Part shown: piece by piece, positions 42,888 through 52,902 of the stretch
Position numbering within the stretch: position 1 is the first letter of the stretch
Layout: every line of letters begins with the position of its first letter
Origin: UBA1422 sp041859095
Lineage (GTDB): Bacteria; Bacillota; Clostridia; Peptostreptococcales; Anaerovoracaceae
Assembly: GCA_041859095.1 (NCBI GenBank)
Contig: JBHEKY010000039.1
Span: 36,453 to 100,452 of the forward strand
Length of the DNA stretch: 64,000 nt
Direction of reading: 5' to 3'
The notes under the pieces: model-generated
What the model saw: only the letters and a program-made list of their open reading frames with translations
Database searches by the model: none
What the model was told of the DNA's origin: nothing
Position numbers and translations under genes: made by a program

Positions 42888-43661
42888 ATGATAACTATAA
42901 TTTCGCAAGACAACAAAATATATCGCATGTGCATCCAGCTGGGCCAAAAAAAATACAGAGACCGGCTGGGGCTTTATATTGTGGAAGGCGAAAAAATGGT
43001 AAGAGAAGCCATTCAGAGTGGCCAGGCGAAGACCGTTGTGATGAGGGATGATTTTAAAGGAACCTTTGACCGGGAGAATGCCACCTTCGTCTTTATGACG
43101 GGCAGTCTTTTTTCAAAGATTGCCCAAACTGAAACCAGTCAGGGGATTATGGGCATTATTGAGATACCACACTTCGACAAGACCAACTTCCTAAAAGCGA
43201 TTTCAGCTAAGAATGCCAAAGTGCTTGTGCTGGACAGACTGCAAGATCCCGGCAATATTGGCACCATCATTCGTACCGCGGATGCAGCAGGCTATGCTGG
43301 AATGATTGTGATGAAGGGCAGTGGAGATATTTTTTCTCCAAAAGTCATACGAGCCGCATCAGGATCATTGATGCGAATGCCATTTTTCAAAGCAGAGAGC
43401 GAAGATGAGGCCCTGTCGATTTTATCGGAGGCGAACAAAGCAATCATTGGCACCACCCCAGAAAAAGGTGTGGCTTATAACAAGACGGATTGGACAGGTG
43501 GAATCGCCTTATTAATTGGCAATGAAGGGAACGGTCTTTCTGAAACCTTCAAAGCAGCGACCATTAGAAACGTAACAATACCAATGAGCAAAGACGTGGA
43601 TTCTCTGAATGCGGCTGTCGCCGCAGGAATCCTCATCTATGAATCAATAAAAGAAAGGTAA
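42888..43661 (+). CDS. SpoU/TrmH-family RNA 2'-O-methyltransferase
   Basis: SPOUT-fold methyltransferase modifying ribose 2'-OH in rRNA or tRNA. The 257 residues comprise a substrate-binding N-terminal domain (KKYRDRLGLYIVEGEKMVREAI) and the knotted catalytic domain with VLDRLQDPGNIGTIIRTADAAG (motif 1), LLIGNEGNGLS (motif 2) and VDSLNAAVAAGILIYE (motif 3). Position before pheS matches the YsgA-like genes of Firmicutes. The substrate is not predictable by eye. AGGAG lies before the ATG. Confidence 0.92.
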   Translation: MITIISQDNKIYRMCIQLGQKKYRDRLGLYIVEGEKMVREAIQSGQAKTVVMRDDFKGTFDRENATFVFMTGSLFSKIAQTETSQGIMGIIEIPHFDKTNFLKAISAKNAKVLVLDRLQDPGNIGTIIRTADAAGYAGMIVMKGSGDIFSPKVIRAASGSLMRMPFFKAESEDEALSILSEANKAIIGTTPEKGVAYNKTDWTGGIALLIGNEGNGLSETFKAATIRNVTIPMSKDVDSLNAAVAAGILIYESIKER

Positions 43662-43666
43662 TCAAC

Positions 43667-44689
43667 ATGCAGGATCAGTTAAAAAATATACTTGAAAATG
43701 CCATACAACAGCTGGCAGAGTCTAGAAGTCTTAGTGACACCGAAGACGTTAGAGTGAAATTCCTCGGAAAAAAAGGTCAGGTGACAGAAATCCTAAAAAC
43801 CATGGGTAGTCTTGCGCCGGAAGAACGAAAAGCCTTAGGACAGGAGGCAAATTCAGTCCGTACCAAAATCGGGCAGCTTTTAGACGACAAATTTGCAGAG
43901 ATGAAAGCCATCGATACGGCGGAAAAATTCAAACTGGAAAGAATCGACGTAACTGAGCCGGGACTAGAATGCACACTAGGTGGCAGACATCCGATTACCA
44001 TCACCATTGATGAAATCTCCAAGATTTTTATGTCCCTGGGGTATTCTATTGCTGAAGGTCCTCAGGCAGAAACGGTGTTTCACGCTTTCGATGCCCTAAA
44101 TTCCCCGCCGAACCATCCTTCCAGGGATGAAACCGACACTTTTTACTTTTCCGATGATATTGTTTTGCGGCCTCATACCTCTTCGGTGCAGATTAGAACA
44201 CTTGAAACACAGGAACCACCCATCAAAGTAATTTCCCCAGGAAGATGTTTCCGATGTGATACGCCGGATGCCACCCACTCCCCAATGTTTCATCAGGTTG
44301 AAGGTCTCATTGTCGACGAAGGCATTACCATGGCTGACCTGAAGGGCACTTTGGATGCCATGGCAAAGCAGCTGTTTGGCAGCGAAACCAAAACCAAATT
44401 CCGTCCCCACCACTTTCCGTTTACGGAACCTAGCGCCGAAATGGACGTTTCTTGCTTCAAATGTGGCGGAAAAGGTTGCAGAATTTGCAAAGGAAGCGGC
44501 TGGATAGAAATCCTCGGCTGTGGCATGGTCCATCCTAATGTGTTGAAGGTCGGGACTATCGATACCGAAAAATACACTGGATTCGCTTTTGGTATGGGCG
44601 TGGAACGTATTGCGATGTTGAAGTATGGTATTGATGATATTCGGTTGTTCTATGAGAACGATATGCGATTCATCAATCAGTTTAAATAG
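43667..44689 (+). CDS. pheS: Phenylalanine--tRNA ligase alpha subunit
   Basis: Catalytic subunit of the heterotetrameric PheRS. The 340 residues have an N-terminal coiled-coil tRNA-binding arm and the class II core: motif 2 ISPGRCFRCDTPDATHSPMFHQVEG, and motif 3 GFAFGMGVERIAMLKYGIDDIR. The CFKCGGKGCRICKGSGW cysteine cluster is a feature of many Firmicute PheS proteins. It begins 5 bp after the methyltransferase gene. No T-box leader is present upstream. Confidence 0.98.
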   Translation: MQDQLKNILENAIQQLAESRSLSDTEDVRVKFLGKKGQVTEILKTMGSLAPEERKALGQEANSVRTKIGQLLDDKFAEMKAIDTAEKFKLERIDVTEPGLECTLGGRHPITITIDEISKIFMSLGYSIAEGPQAETVFHAFDALNSPPNHPSRDETDTFYFSDDIVLRPHTSSVQIRTLETQEPPIKVISPGRCFRCDTPDATHSPMFHQVEGLIVDEGITMADLKGTLDAMAKQLFGSETKTKFRPHHFPFTEPSAEMDVSCFKCGGKGCRICKGSGWIEILGCGMVHPNVLKVGTIDTEKYTGFAFGMGVERIAMLKYGIDDIRLFYENDMRFINQFK

Positions 44690-44701
44690 GAGGGGACGGG
44701 C

Positions 44702-47167
44702 ATGCTTGTACCTGTTGAATGGCTAAAAGAATACACCGATATGACGGTATCCACAGATGAGTTCTGTGAGAGAATGATAATGTCTGGCTCCAACCTGGAA
44801 ACCTGCACCATGCTTGGCCAGGGAATTCAGGGAGTTATTGTGGGTAAATTGGTAAGAATTGACAGGCATCCCGATGCTCAAAAGTTATCGGTATGTACTG
44901 TGGATATTGGGAACGATTCGCCACTACAAATCGTGTGCGGCGCCCAAAATATCTATGAGGGTGCGCTTGTGCCTGTTGCTTTAGATGGTAGTATGATTCC
45001 CGGTCCACTCCATGGTCAGCCCAAGCAGGCCGAAGGTGTTATCATCCGGAAAGGGGCTTTACGTGGTGTGGAATCTATGGGGATGATTTGTGCAGCCTCC
45101 GAATTGGGTTATGAAGACAAAGTGATTCCAGTGGCACATAGAGACGGTGTCTGGATTTTACCTGAGGAACTGACTCCTGGTCAGGATGTGGTTGATGCAT
45201 TAGGGCTGTCTTCTGCAGTTGTAGATTTTGAAATCACCCCGAACCGGCCAGACTGCCTTTCCATGATTGGAATGGCCAGGGAATCCGCGGCCACCTTTCA
45301 AGAAACACTTCGCTATCCGGAGACGTCGTGCCAAAGCGAGACCGGAAACGCAAAGGAATATGTAGATGTTTCAATCCATAAACCGGATCTGTGTAGCCGA
45401 TATGCCGCTAGGGTCGTGACAGACGTAAAGATAGGTCCTTCCCCATGGTGGATGCAGAAAAAATTGATGTATGCCGGTATGAGACCAATCAATAATATTG
45501 TCGATATCACAAACTATGTAATGCTTGAATTTGGACAACCAATCCATGCCTTTGACATCCGTGAGATTACCGGAAAAAGAATTGTTGTGGACACCGCTGA
45601 GAAGGGTGAAACGTTCATTACGCTGGATGGAAACCAACGAATACTAGACGATAAAATACTGATGATTAAAGACGGTAACAAATCTGTTGCGATTGCAGGC
45701 GTCATGGGTGGACTTGATTCCGGTATTATGGTTGACACCACGACAATTTTGATTGAATCCGCTAATTTTAGTGGAGATAATATCCGTGCGACATCTAAGC
45801 GTTTGGGACTTCGAACCGAGGCATCATCACGTTTTGAAAAAGGAATCGACCCCAATCTTTGTGAGGTGGCAGTCAATCGAGTTTGCAAGTTGATTGAAGA
45901 CCTAAGTGCCGGTAACGTAGTGAAGGGCATGATTGATGCCTATCCACAACCAGCACTACCGATTACCATTGGCGTCCGCGTCAAGCGAGTTAATGATGTG
46001 CTTGGCATTCATCTAACAACCGATGAAATGAAAAATATCTTTGAACGATTGGAAATGAATGCGGAACTGACTGATGATGCTTGCTATGCAGATCCCTCAT
46101 GCCATGACTGTGCTGTACTGAAAGTAACACCACCCACGGTCCGACAGGATTTGGTGGAGGAAGTTGATTTTATAGAAGAAGTTGCCCGTTTATATGGGTA
46201 TGATTTGCTGCCGGTAACCATCCCAAGGGGAAGTAGCCGCTCTATCATGAGCCGTGACGAATCTCTGCGACGACTGGCAACGCAAACCTTATGTGCTTTG
46301 GGTGCCAATGAAATCCAAACTTACTCTTTTGTCAGCCCCAAAGGGGTTGATAGTATCGGCATAGCCGAAGACTCCTGGGAACGCAACTTTGCGATTCTCA
46401 GAAACCCTCTTGGTGAAGAAAACTCAGTTATGCGGACAATTTTGACACCGGCGTTGCTTGAAACTCTAGGACGAAATTTTTCAAGAAGCATCGAGACCGT
46501 CAAGGCGTTTGAAATCGGTAAGACGTTCTCCAAAAATCTAATTGATCCCGAAGGATTGCCTGATGAGCAGGATGCACTTGCCATCGGTTGCTATGGTAAA
46601 AACATCGACTTTTTCGTCCTGAAGGGAATGATAGTGGAACTGCTGCGCGTTATGGGCATCCATGACGTGGAATTCACACCGGAATCAGAATATGGGGTTT
46701 ATCACCCCGGACGATGTGGCCGGATTTCTTCAAAAGGAGAGGAACTCGGCATCATGGGTGAAATCCATCCGGACGTTGCAGACCGATTTGAGATTGGTAC
46801 GCGTTGCTACTGCGCTGAGTTCATGTTTGATGCTGTCATGCGTCAGGCGAAGACCGATGCGTCCTATTCGCCGTTGCCAAAGTATCCCTCTACATCAAGG
46901 GATATCGCCCTCCTTGTGGATGAATCCCAGTCTGTCGGAGAGCTGGAAAGCGTGATTCGAAGGAATGGAGCAGACATTTTGGAAGATGTCAGACTCTTTG
47001 ACATTTACAGGGGAGCTCAAGTGGCAGAAGGCAAAAAAAGCGTGGCTTTCGCACTGACTTACCGAGACGCAAACAAAACCCTGACCGACGAAGATGTAGC
47101 CAAAGTGCACAATCTAATACTTGATGCACTGAAAGGAACCTTTAATGCTGTGTTAAGAGAAATATAG
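44702..47167 (+). CDS. pheT: Phenylalanine--tRNA ligase beta subunit
   Basis: Editing and tRNA-binding subunit of PheRS. The 821 residues are complete: N-terminal MLVPVEWLKEYTD, tRNA_bind/OB domain (VGKLVRIDRHPDAQKLSVC), B3/B4 editing domain (NRPDCLSMIGMARE), B5, the catalytic-like core, and the C-terminal anticodon-binding FDX-ACB domain (YPSTSRDIALLVDE...LTYRDANKTLTDEDV). GGAGGGG lies just before the ATG, 12 bp after pheS. Confidence 0.98.
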   Translation: MLVPVEWLKEYTDMTVSTDEFCERMIMSGSNLETCTMLGQGIQGVIVGKLVRIDRHPDAQKLSVCTVDIGNDSPLQIVCGAQNIYEGALVPVALDGSMIPGPLHGQPKQAEGVIIRKGALRGVESMGMICAASELGYEDKVIPVAHRDGVWILPEELTPGQDVVDALGLSSAVVDFEITPNRPDCLSMIGMARESAATFQETLRYPETSCQSETGNAKEYVDVSIHKPDLCSRYAARVVTDVKIGPSPWWMQKKLMYAGMRPINNIVDITNYVMLEFGQPIHAFDIREITGKRIVVDTAEKGETFITLDGNQRILDDKILMIKDGNKSVAIAGVMGGLDSGIMVDTTTILIESANFSGDNIRATSKRLGLRTEASSRFEKGIDPNLCEVAVNRVCKLIEDLSAGNVVKGMIDAYPQPALPITIGVRVKRVNDVLGIHLTTDEMKNIFERLEMNAELTDDACYADPSCHDCAVLKVTPPTVRQDLVEEVDFIEEVARLYGYDLLPVTIPRGSSRSIMSRDESLRRLATQTLCALGANEIQTYSFVSPKGVDSIGIAEDSWERNFAILRNPLGEENSVMRTILTPALLETLGRNFSRSIETVKAFEIGKTFSKNLIDPEGLPDEQDALAIGCYGKNIDFFVLKGMIVELLRVMGIHDVEFTPESEYGVYHPGRCGRISSKGEELGIMGEIHPDVADRFEIGTRCYCAEFMFDAVMRQAKTDASYSPLPKYPSTSRDIALLVDESQSVGELESVIRRNGADILEDVRLFDIYRGAQVAEGKKSVAFALTYRDANKTLTDEDVAKVHNLILDALKGTFNAVLREI

Positions 47168-47180
47168 TTGGGAGGATACC

Positions 47181-47870
47181 ATGGACGCGAATAAAGTCAA
47201 TGTTCGAATTTTTGGTCATGAATATGTATTGACAGGTGATAAATCCAGAGATCACATGATTCGGGTTGCCGCTTATGTCGATACAAAAATTCATGAGGTC
47301 TCGGGTGGGTTTAAAAATGGATCTGCAACAGCCTTAGCAGTGCTGTCCGCGGTAAACATCGCTGATGAGTATTTCAGTGTTATGGACAGGGTCAACGAAT
47401 CCAAAATAACCAACGAACAAATGGAAGGCGATATCCATCGGTATGAACAACTCTGGGAGGAAGCGAAAAAAAGCCTGACAGAGCACAAAGAAGAAAGCCG
47501 CCGGATTTATGAAGAAAAAGAAGCCCTGACCGAACGATTCCATGCCATGGAAAAGGAAATGGAAGAAGCGTCGAGACAACAGGAACGGGAAGCCCAGGAA
47601 GCGCTTCGTTTAAAAGACCGGGATGCTGCTGAAAATCTTCGCCAGAAGGAGAGAGAATTTCAGGAGGCGCTGTTTGAGAAAGAGCTGATGATTGAGGAGC
47701 TAACACAGAGTTCTGAAAATGTTGAAGCGCAGGCAGAAAAAAATTCTGCTCAGATTGTAGAAGAAAGTGAATCCAAATACAAAGACTTGGAAAACAATAT
47801 TTTTGATCTCCAAATGGAGAACATTCAACTTAAGAGCGAAATAGAAAAACTGAGAAATATCAGCGAGTAG
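47181..47870 (+). CDS. zapA: ZapA-like cell division protein with extended coiled coil
   Basis: ZapA bundles FtsZ filaments. Residues 1-95 match ZapA: NKVNVRIFGHEYVLTGDKS, ...VAAYVDTKIHEVS, ALAVLSAVNIADEYF. The remaining 130 residues are a continuous, highly charged coiled coil (EEASRQQEREAQEALRLKDR and similar heptads). ZapA proteins are normally about 90-110 residues, so this is about twice as long; pheT-zapA-mutS2 order is normal for Firmicutes. GGGAGG lies before the ATG. Confidence 0.88.
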   Translation: MDANKVNVRIFGHEYVLTGDKSRDHMIRVAAYVDTKIHEVSGGFKNGSATALAVLSAVNIADEYFSVMDRVNESKITNEQMEGDIHRYEQLWEEAKKSLTEHKEESRRIYEEKEALTERFHAMEKEMEEASRQQEREAQEALRLKDRDAAENLRQKEREFQEALFEKELMIEELTQSSENVEAQAEKNSAQIVEESESKYKDLENNIFDLQMENIQLKSEIEKLRNISE

Positions 47871-47878
47871 GAGATCCA

Positions 47879-50257
47879 ATGAACGAAAAAGCCCTTCGCG
47901 TCCTGGAGTATGGCAAAGTAATTAAATCCTTAACCGACCTAGCCGGCTCAGAAAGTGCAAGGGCGGTGATTGCCGCATTTAAACCAATCGACGATGTAGT
48001 TTCCATACAGGAAAGACTTGATGAAACCAGTGAAGCGGTGGCCCTGATAGTTCACAAAGGTCCGCTACCCATGGGTAATTTATATGATATCAATGATCAG
48101 CTGGCACTGGCTCAAAAGGGTGGTAGCCTGACCATGAGACAGCTCCTCCGGGTTCTTTATAACATGTCTGTGACCCGAAGCGTGGTGGCGTATCTCAAGG
48201 GCGATTTGCCTCCGATGCCCATTCTAAAAGGCATGGCGGAAGTTCTTGAGGTTTTCCGTGACTTAGAAGAAGATATCGACCGATGCATCATTTCCGAAGA
48301 AGAAATGTCAGATCATGCCAGCGTGGAATTGCGAAATATCAGACGAACGATTGTACGCCAAAACGAAAGCATTAAGGCACGACTTAATCAAATCCTGAAT
48401 TCCGACACAAATAAAACTTATCTGCAGGACACCATCATTACCCTCCGGGACGGACGGTATGTAGTACCCGTGAAGCAGGAGCATCGAACCCACTTTTCGG
48501 GCATTGTTCACGACCAGTCCGCGTCCGGTGCCACCTTGTTTATCGAGCCACAGGTGATAGTCAACATGAATAATGAGCTAAGGCAATTGGAAGCTCAGGA
48601 AAAGGCAGAAATCGAGCGGATTCTTTGGGAGCTTTCCGGCAGGGTTGGTGAGCATGCCAAGCCCCTGATGAACAATCAGGAACTACTAATTGCCATGGAT
48701 GTTATTAACGCAAAAGGGAAGCTTTCAGTATCCATGAAAGCGGAGCGTCCCACCCTCAGTGAGGACCAAACCCTGATGTTGCTTGAAGCCAGACACCCGT
48801 TGATTGAGCGGTCTAAAGTAGTGCCCATCAATGTATCGTTAGGCAAGACATATCATACCCTGATTATCACAGGACCCAATACCGGCGGCAAAACGGTTAC
48901 CCTAAAAACCGTGGGATTATTGGCAATGATGACACAAACCGGGCTTCATATTCCAGCTTCATCCTTAAGTATAATACCAATATATAGAGATATTTTTGCA
49001 GATATCGGTGACGAGCAAAGCATCGAACAAAGCTTGAGCACCTTTTCATCTCATATGAATAACATTGTGTCCATCATTGACAAGGCAGAGGCCAGTACGT
49101 TGGTTTTGCTGGATGAGCTGGGTGCCGGAACGGACCCCACAGAAGGAGCTGCGTTGGCGATAGCCATCTTAGAGCATTTACGAACAGCGAGCGCTAGCAT
49201 TTTGGCGACCACCCATTACACGGAACTAAAAAAATACGCGATTTCTACGGCAGGAGTTGAGAATGCCTCCATGGAATTCGATGTTGAGACATTAAGCCCA
49301 ACCTACCGGCTTACGGTAGGCATTCCGGGGAAATCCAATGCCTTTGAAATTTCTGCAAAACTGGGGCTGAAGGGTGAAATCATCGATAAAGCCCGAAATT
49401 TGTTGAAGGGTGGAGACCTCAAATTCGAAGAGGTCATCGCGGCTATGGAAGCAGACCGAAAGGCAGCGGAAGCGGAGAGAGACCAGGCTATAGCTTTGAA
49501 TATTGAAATGAAACGTCAGAAAGAAGCCATGGATTTGCTAGTCCGCAAAACGGAAGAACAAAAAGAAAAGATCCTGAATCAAGCTAGAGAAGAAGCACGG
49601 GATATTATATCAGGCGCCAAAGACCTTTCAGAAGAGGTTCGATCGGAACTCAAGGAGCTTTCCAAAATTGAAAGCCTTGGGGAGAGAACGCGGCGTTTCG
49701 ACACGAGTAAGAAGCGGATTAAGGATGCGGCGGGACAATACCGGGAACGATTGATGAAAGAAGTCAATGATAATCCAGTCCGTGTGGAAGACTTGCGGAT
49801 CGGAGACCGGATCAAAGTGCTGACTTTAAGCCAAAACGGCGAGATTATTTCATTGCCTGATGACAAAGGAGAGTTGATGGTCCAGGTTGGTCGCATGAAA
49901 GTGAAGTCCAATGTGGACGATTTAAAACTGATCATCGATGGAAAAAGCAAATTACCTTCTGGAGGCAAAACTACCTATGGCCAGATTTATAGAACCAAAG
50001 CTCGGAACATTTCCATCTCCATCAACGTTCAGGGACAGAATCTGGATGACGCTACGGATGATGTCGACAAGTATCTGGATGATGCCTATATCGCAGGTCT
50101 CAATGAGGTCACCATTATTCACGGAAGAGGCGAGGGTGTTCTTTTAAGCGGACTTAGGAATCTGCTGAAAAGCCATAAACATGTGGCTGGTTTTCGCAAA
50201 GGAAGCTACAATGAAGGCGGCGATGGCGTTACCATCGTTCAAATAAAACAAAATTAA
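47879..50257 (+). CDS. mutS2: Endonuclease MutS2
   Basis: MutS paralogue with an Smr nuclease domain, linked to suppression of recombination and to rescue of collided ribosomes. The 792 residues have a MutS core/clamp region, ATPase with Walker A TGPNTGGKTVTLKT near residue 332, LLDELGAGTDPTEGAAL (Walker B/signature), a long helical segment, and the C-terminal Smr domain with VQGQNLDDA and IIHGRGEGVL. RBS AGGAG precedes the start. Confidence 0.97.
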   Translation: MNEKALRVLEYGKVIKSLTDLAGSESARAVIAAFKPIDDVVSIQERLDETSEAVALIVHKGPLPMGNLYDINDQLALAQKGGSLTMRQLLRVLYNMSVTRSVVAYLKGDLPPMPILKGMAEVLEVFRDLEEDIDRCIISEEEMSDHASVELRNIRRTIVRQNESIKARLNQILNSDTNKTYLQDTIITLRDGRYVVPVKQEHRTHFSGIVHDQSASGATLFIEPQVIVNMNNELRQLEAQEKAEIERILWELSGRVGEHAKPLMNNQELLIAMDVINAKGKLSVSMKAERPTLSEDQTLMLLEARHPLIERSKVVPINVSLGKTYHTLIITGPNTGGKTVTLKTVGLLAMMTQTGLHIPASSLSIIPIYRDIFADIGDEQSIEQSLSTFSSHMNNIVSIIDKAEASTLVLLDELGAGTDPTEGAALAIAILEHLRTASASILATTHYTELKKYAISTAGVENASMEFDVETLSPTYRLTVGIPGKSNAFEISAKLGLKGEIIDKARNLLKGGDLKFEEVIAAMEADRKAAEAERDQAIALNIEMKRQKEAMDLLVRKTEEQKEKILNQAREEARDIISGAKDLSEEVRSELKELSKIESLGERTRRFDTSKKRIKDAAGQYRERLMKEVNDNPVRVEDLRIGDRIKVLTLSQNGEIISLPDDKGELMVQVGRMKVKSNVDDLKLIIDGKSKLPSGGKTTYGQIYRTKARNISISINVQGQNLDDATDDVDKYLDDAYIAGLNEVTIIHGRGEGVLLSGLRNLLKSHKHVAGFRKGSYNEGGDGVTIVQIKQN

Positions 50258-50259
50258 AG

Positions 50260-50280
50260 TGTCTCCCTCAGGCGGAGACA
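50260..50280 (+). other. Hairpin before argS
   Basis: TGTCTCC, loop CTCAGGC, GGAGACA. No T-run follows, so it is not a standard terminator; it ends 6 bp before the argS AGGAG and might modulate translation or mRNA stability. Confidence 0.5.
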
Positions 50281-50295
50281 AAAGAGGAGAAACTC

Positions 50296-52011
50296 ATGAA
50301 AGACTATAAAGAAATCATATCGCAATTAATTGCAGACACTACCGATGCAATCAGCATAGAAGAAGTCCGGAGTTTGATTGAAGTACCGGGTGACGAAAAG
50401 ATGGGAGATTATGCATTCCCGTGTTTTCGTCTGGCTAAAGCATTGAGAAAAGCACCACCCATGATTGCGAAAGACATTTGTGATGCAATTTCGGGTTCCG
50501 AACTCTTTGAAAGTGTTGAGGCGGTTAACGCCTATGTGAATATTCGAATCAGCAGAGCAGGATTTATGAATGCCATAGTAGATGAAGTGCAGCAAAAGGG
50601 CGACGGATATGGTCGAAGCAATCTCGGTGAGGGCAAAAAAGTCATCGTGGAGTTTTCTTCTCCGAACATTGCGAAGCCATTCCATATCGGACATATAAGA
50701 AGTACGGTAATCGGCAATTCTATCTACAAGATTTACGATTTTCTTGGGTACGATACAGTTCGCATCAATCATTTAGGTGATTATGGCACCCAGTTCGGCA
50801 AAATGATTTGCGCGTACCGACGTTGGGGCAACAAAGAAGATGTCACCATCGCGCCCATCAAAACGTTATTAGGGTATTATACAAAGTTTCACCAGGAAGT
50901 AGAGACAGATCCCACATTGGATCAGGAAGCAAGAGACATCTTTTCCCGGTTGGAACAAGGGGATCTCGAAGAAGTCGCATTATGGCAGTGGTTCCGTGAT
51001 GAATCGCTTAAGGAGTTCAACCGAGTATATAAGATGCTGGGCATTGAATTTGATTCCTATGATGGAGAAAGTTTCTATTCTGACAAAATGCCCCGGATGA
51101 TTCAAGAGCTAAGGGATAAAGACCTGTTGGTTGACTCCAGAGGCGCACAGATAGTAGAACTGGAGGAATACGGCTTGACTCCTGCATTGGTAACCAAGTC
51201 TGATGGTTCATCCCTTTACATTACAAGGGATATTGCCGCCGCGGTATACCGAAAGGAACATTACGATTTCTACAAGAATCTGTATATTGTTTCTTCCGGG
51301 CAAAATTTGCATTTCCAGCAATGGATTCAGATTGTGGAACTTTTAGGATACGAATGGGCCAGAGATTGTGTCCACATCCCATTTGGTCTGGTTAGCCTGG
51401 AGGATGGCACCATGTCAACCAGAGCAGGACGTGTTGTGTTTTTAGAGGACGTCTTAGGCCGCGCAGTAGATCAAACCCGTGAAATCATTGTGGAGAAGAA
51501 TGTCAATACCGACAATATTGAAGAAACGGCAAGGCAAGTCGGGATTGGTGCCGTTATATTTCAGGAGTTATCCAACAATCGAATCAAAGATTATGTATTT
51601 TCTTGGGAGAGAGTGTTGAATTTTGAAGGAGAAACTGGTCCCTATGTACAATACACGCATGCAAGAGCTGCAAGTGTGTTGCGGAAGGCCGGCGCAGAAG
51701 CCACCGCAAAGGCCATGACGGAAGGAGTGAATCCTTCATTCATCACGGGAGAAAGAGCCTACCAACTTGCGCGTTTAATCTACGCTTTGCCGGAAGTGGT
51801 AGCGGAAGCCGGGGAAAAATACGAGCCTTCCGTGGTTACCCGACACGTTATTAACATTGCCCAGGCCTTCAACAAGTTCTACCACGATGAACACATCCTG
51901 GTTGATGATGAAGAAGAGCGAACCGCAAAATTAGCTTTGGTCTATGCTGCAAAGACCGCAATTCGCAACGGACTTGGGTTACTTGGTATTGAAGCACCGG
52001 AAAAGATGTAA
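50296..52011 (+). CDS. argS: Arginine--tRNA ligase
   Basis: Class I synthetase charging tRNA-Arg. The 571 residues contain the N-terminal additional domain, the HIGH motif in FSSPNIAKPFHIGHIRST, NHLGDYGTQFGKM, the KMSKS equivalent MSTRAGRV and the DALR anticodon-binding C-terminus (YTHARAASVLRKA...HVINIAQAFNKFYHD). AGGAGAAACTC precedes the ATG. Confidence 0.98.
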   Translation: MKDYKEIISQLIADTTDAISIEEVRSLIEVPGDEKMGDYAFPCFRLAKALRKAPPMIAKDICDAISGSELFESVEAVNAYVNIRISRAGFMNAIVDEVQQKGDGYGRSNLGEGKKVIVEFSSPNIAKPFHIGHIRSTVIGNSIYKIYDFLGYDTVRINHLGDYGTQFGKMICAYRRWGNKEDVTIAPIKTLLGYYTKFHQEVETDPTLDQEARDIFSRLEQGDLEEVALWQWFRDESLKEFNRVYKMLGIEFDSYDGESFYSDKMPRMIQELRDKDLLVDSRGAQIVELEEYGLTPALVTKSDGSSLYITRDIAAAVYRKEHYDFYKNLYIVSSGQNLHFQQWIQIVELLGYEWARDCVHIPFGLVSLEDGTMSTRAGRVVFLEDVLGRAVDQTREIIVEKNVNTDNIEETARQVGIGAVIFQELSNNRIKDYVFSWERVLNFEGETGPYVQYTHARAASVLRKAGAEATAKAMTEGVNPSFITGERAYQLARLIYALPEVVAEAGEKYEPSVVTRHVINIAQAFNKFYHDEHILVDDEEERTAKLALVYAAKTAIRNGLGLLGIEAPEKM

Positions 52012-52013
52012 TT

Positions 52014-52886
52014 ATGAGATACGAAGGAAGTATATACAGACCTCCCAGTGAGGCACACAGCCTGTTGATTCAGGCGACCATCGGATGCGCACACAATAAG
52101 TGCACTTTTTGTTCCATGTTTCGCGACAAAAAATTTAGAGTAAGACCCCTATCTGAGGTATTGGAAGATCTGCAAACGGCAAGAAAGACCTACCGTGTTG
52201 TGGACAAAATATTCTTATGTGATGGGGATGCGCTATGCCTTACGAATGCTGCTTTACTCGAGATTTTAGATTGCATAAGACAACTGTTTCCGGAATGTCA
52301 ACGGGTTTCTGTGTACGGATCACCCCAGGATGTTCTCCGGAAAACACCGGAAGAATTAAAACGGTTGCAAGAAGCTGGAATGGAAATGATTTATATCGGG
52401 GCTGAATCAGGTAACCCGGAAGTTCTCAGCAGAATCTGTAAAGGCGCAACGAGAGATGAAATAATTTTAGCCGTGCAAAAAATCGAAGAAGCGGGTATAA
52501 TGGCTTCTGTAACCTTTATTTCCGGCTTGGGAGGCCAGGAATTATGGCAAGAGCACGCCATCGATACTGGCACCATGATTAGCGAAATGAAACCTTCTTA
52601 TGTGGGGCTTCTCACATTGATGATCGAGCCGCAGACACCTTTGTATACAGACATCCTGGAAGGCCGTTTCCAGCTTCTTAGCGGGGAGGAAGTACTAGCA
52701 GAGACACTTCTTATGGTTGAAAATATTAAAGTGACGAAAACGTGTGTTTTCCGGAGTAACCATGCCTCCAACTATTTGTCACTGAAGGGTACGCTACCGC
52801 AGGATAAAGAAAAAATGCTTGCTCAGATACGTGCTGCAATGCAAAATACTGGTATGCTTAAAGACGAAAGATTTCGGATGCTTTAG
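52014..52886 (+). CDS. Radical SAM protein of unknown substrate
   Basis: The 290-residue protein has the cluster motif IGCAHNKCTFCSM, with four rather than three residues between the first two cysteines, a variant known in a widespread family of Clostridia. Elp3-like core segments follow: FLCDGDALCL, YGSPQDVL, YIGAESGNPEVLSRI (SAM-binding GES-like) and SVTFISGLGG. It begins 2 bp after argS and is likely cotranscribed. The reaction catalysed is unknown. Confidence 0.88.
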   Translation: MRYEGSIYRPPSEAHSLLIQATIGCAHNKCTFCSMFRDKKFRVRPLSEVLEDLQTARKTYRVVDKIFLCDGDALCLTNAALLEILDCIRQLFPECQRVSVYGSPQDVLRKTPEELKRLQEAGMEMIYIGAESGNPEVLSRICKGATRDEIILAVQKIEEAGIMASVTFISGLGGQELWQEHAIDTGTMISEMKPSYVGLLTLMIEPQTPLYTDILEGRFQLLSGEEVLAETLLMVENIKVTKTCVFRSNHASNYLSLKGTLPQDKEKMLAQIRAAMQNTGMLKDERFRML

Positions 52887-52902
52887 CAGGAAAGAGGAAA
52901 CG

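Noticed and set aside
43600..43667. T-box leader before pheS or argS
   Set aside because: No T-box sequence or antiterminator/terminator pair is present; pheS starts 5 bp after the previous gene.
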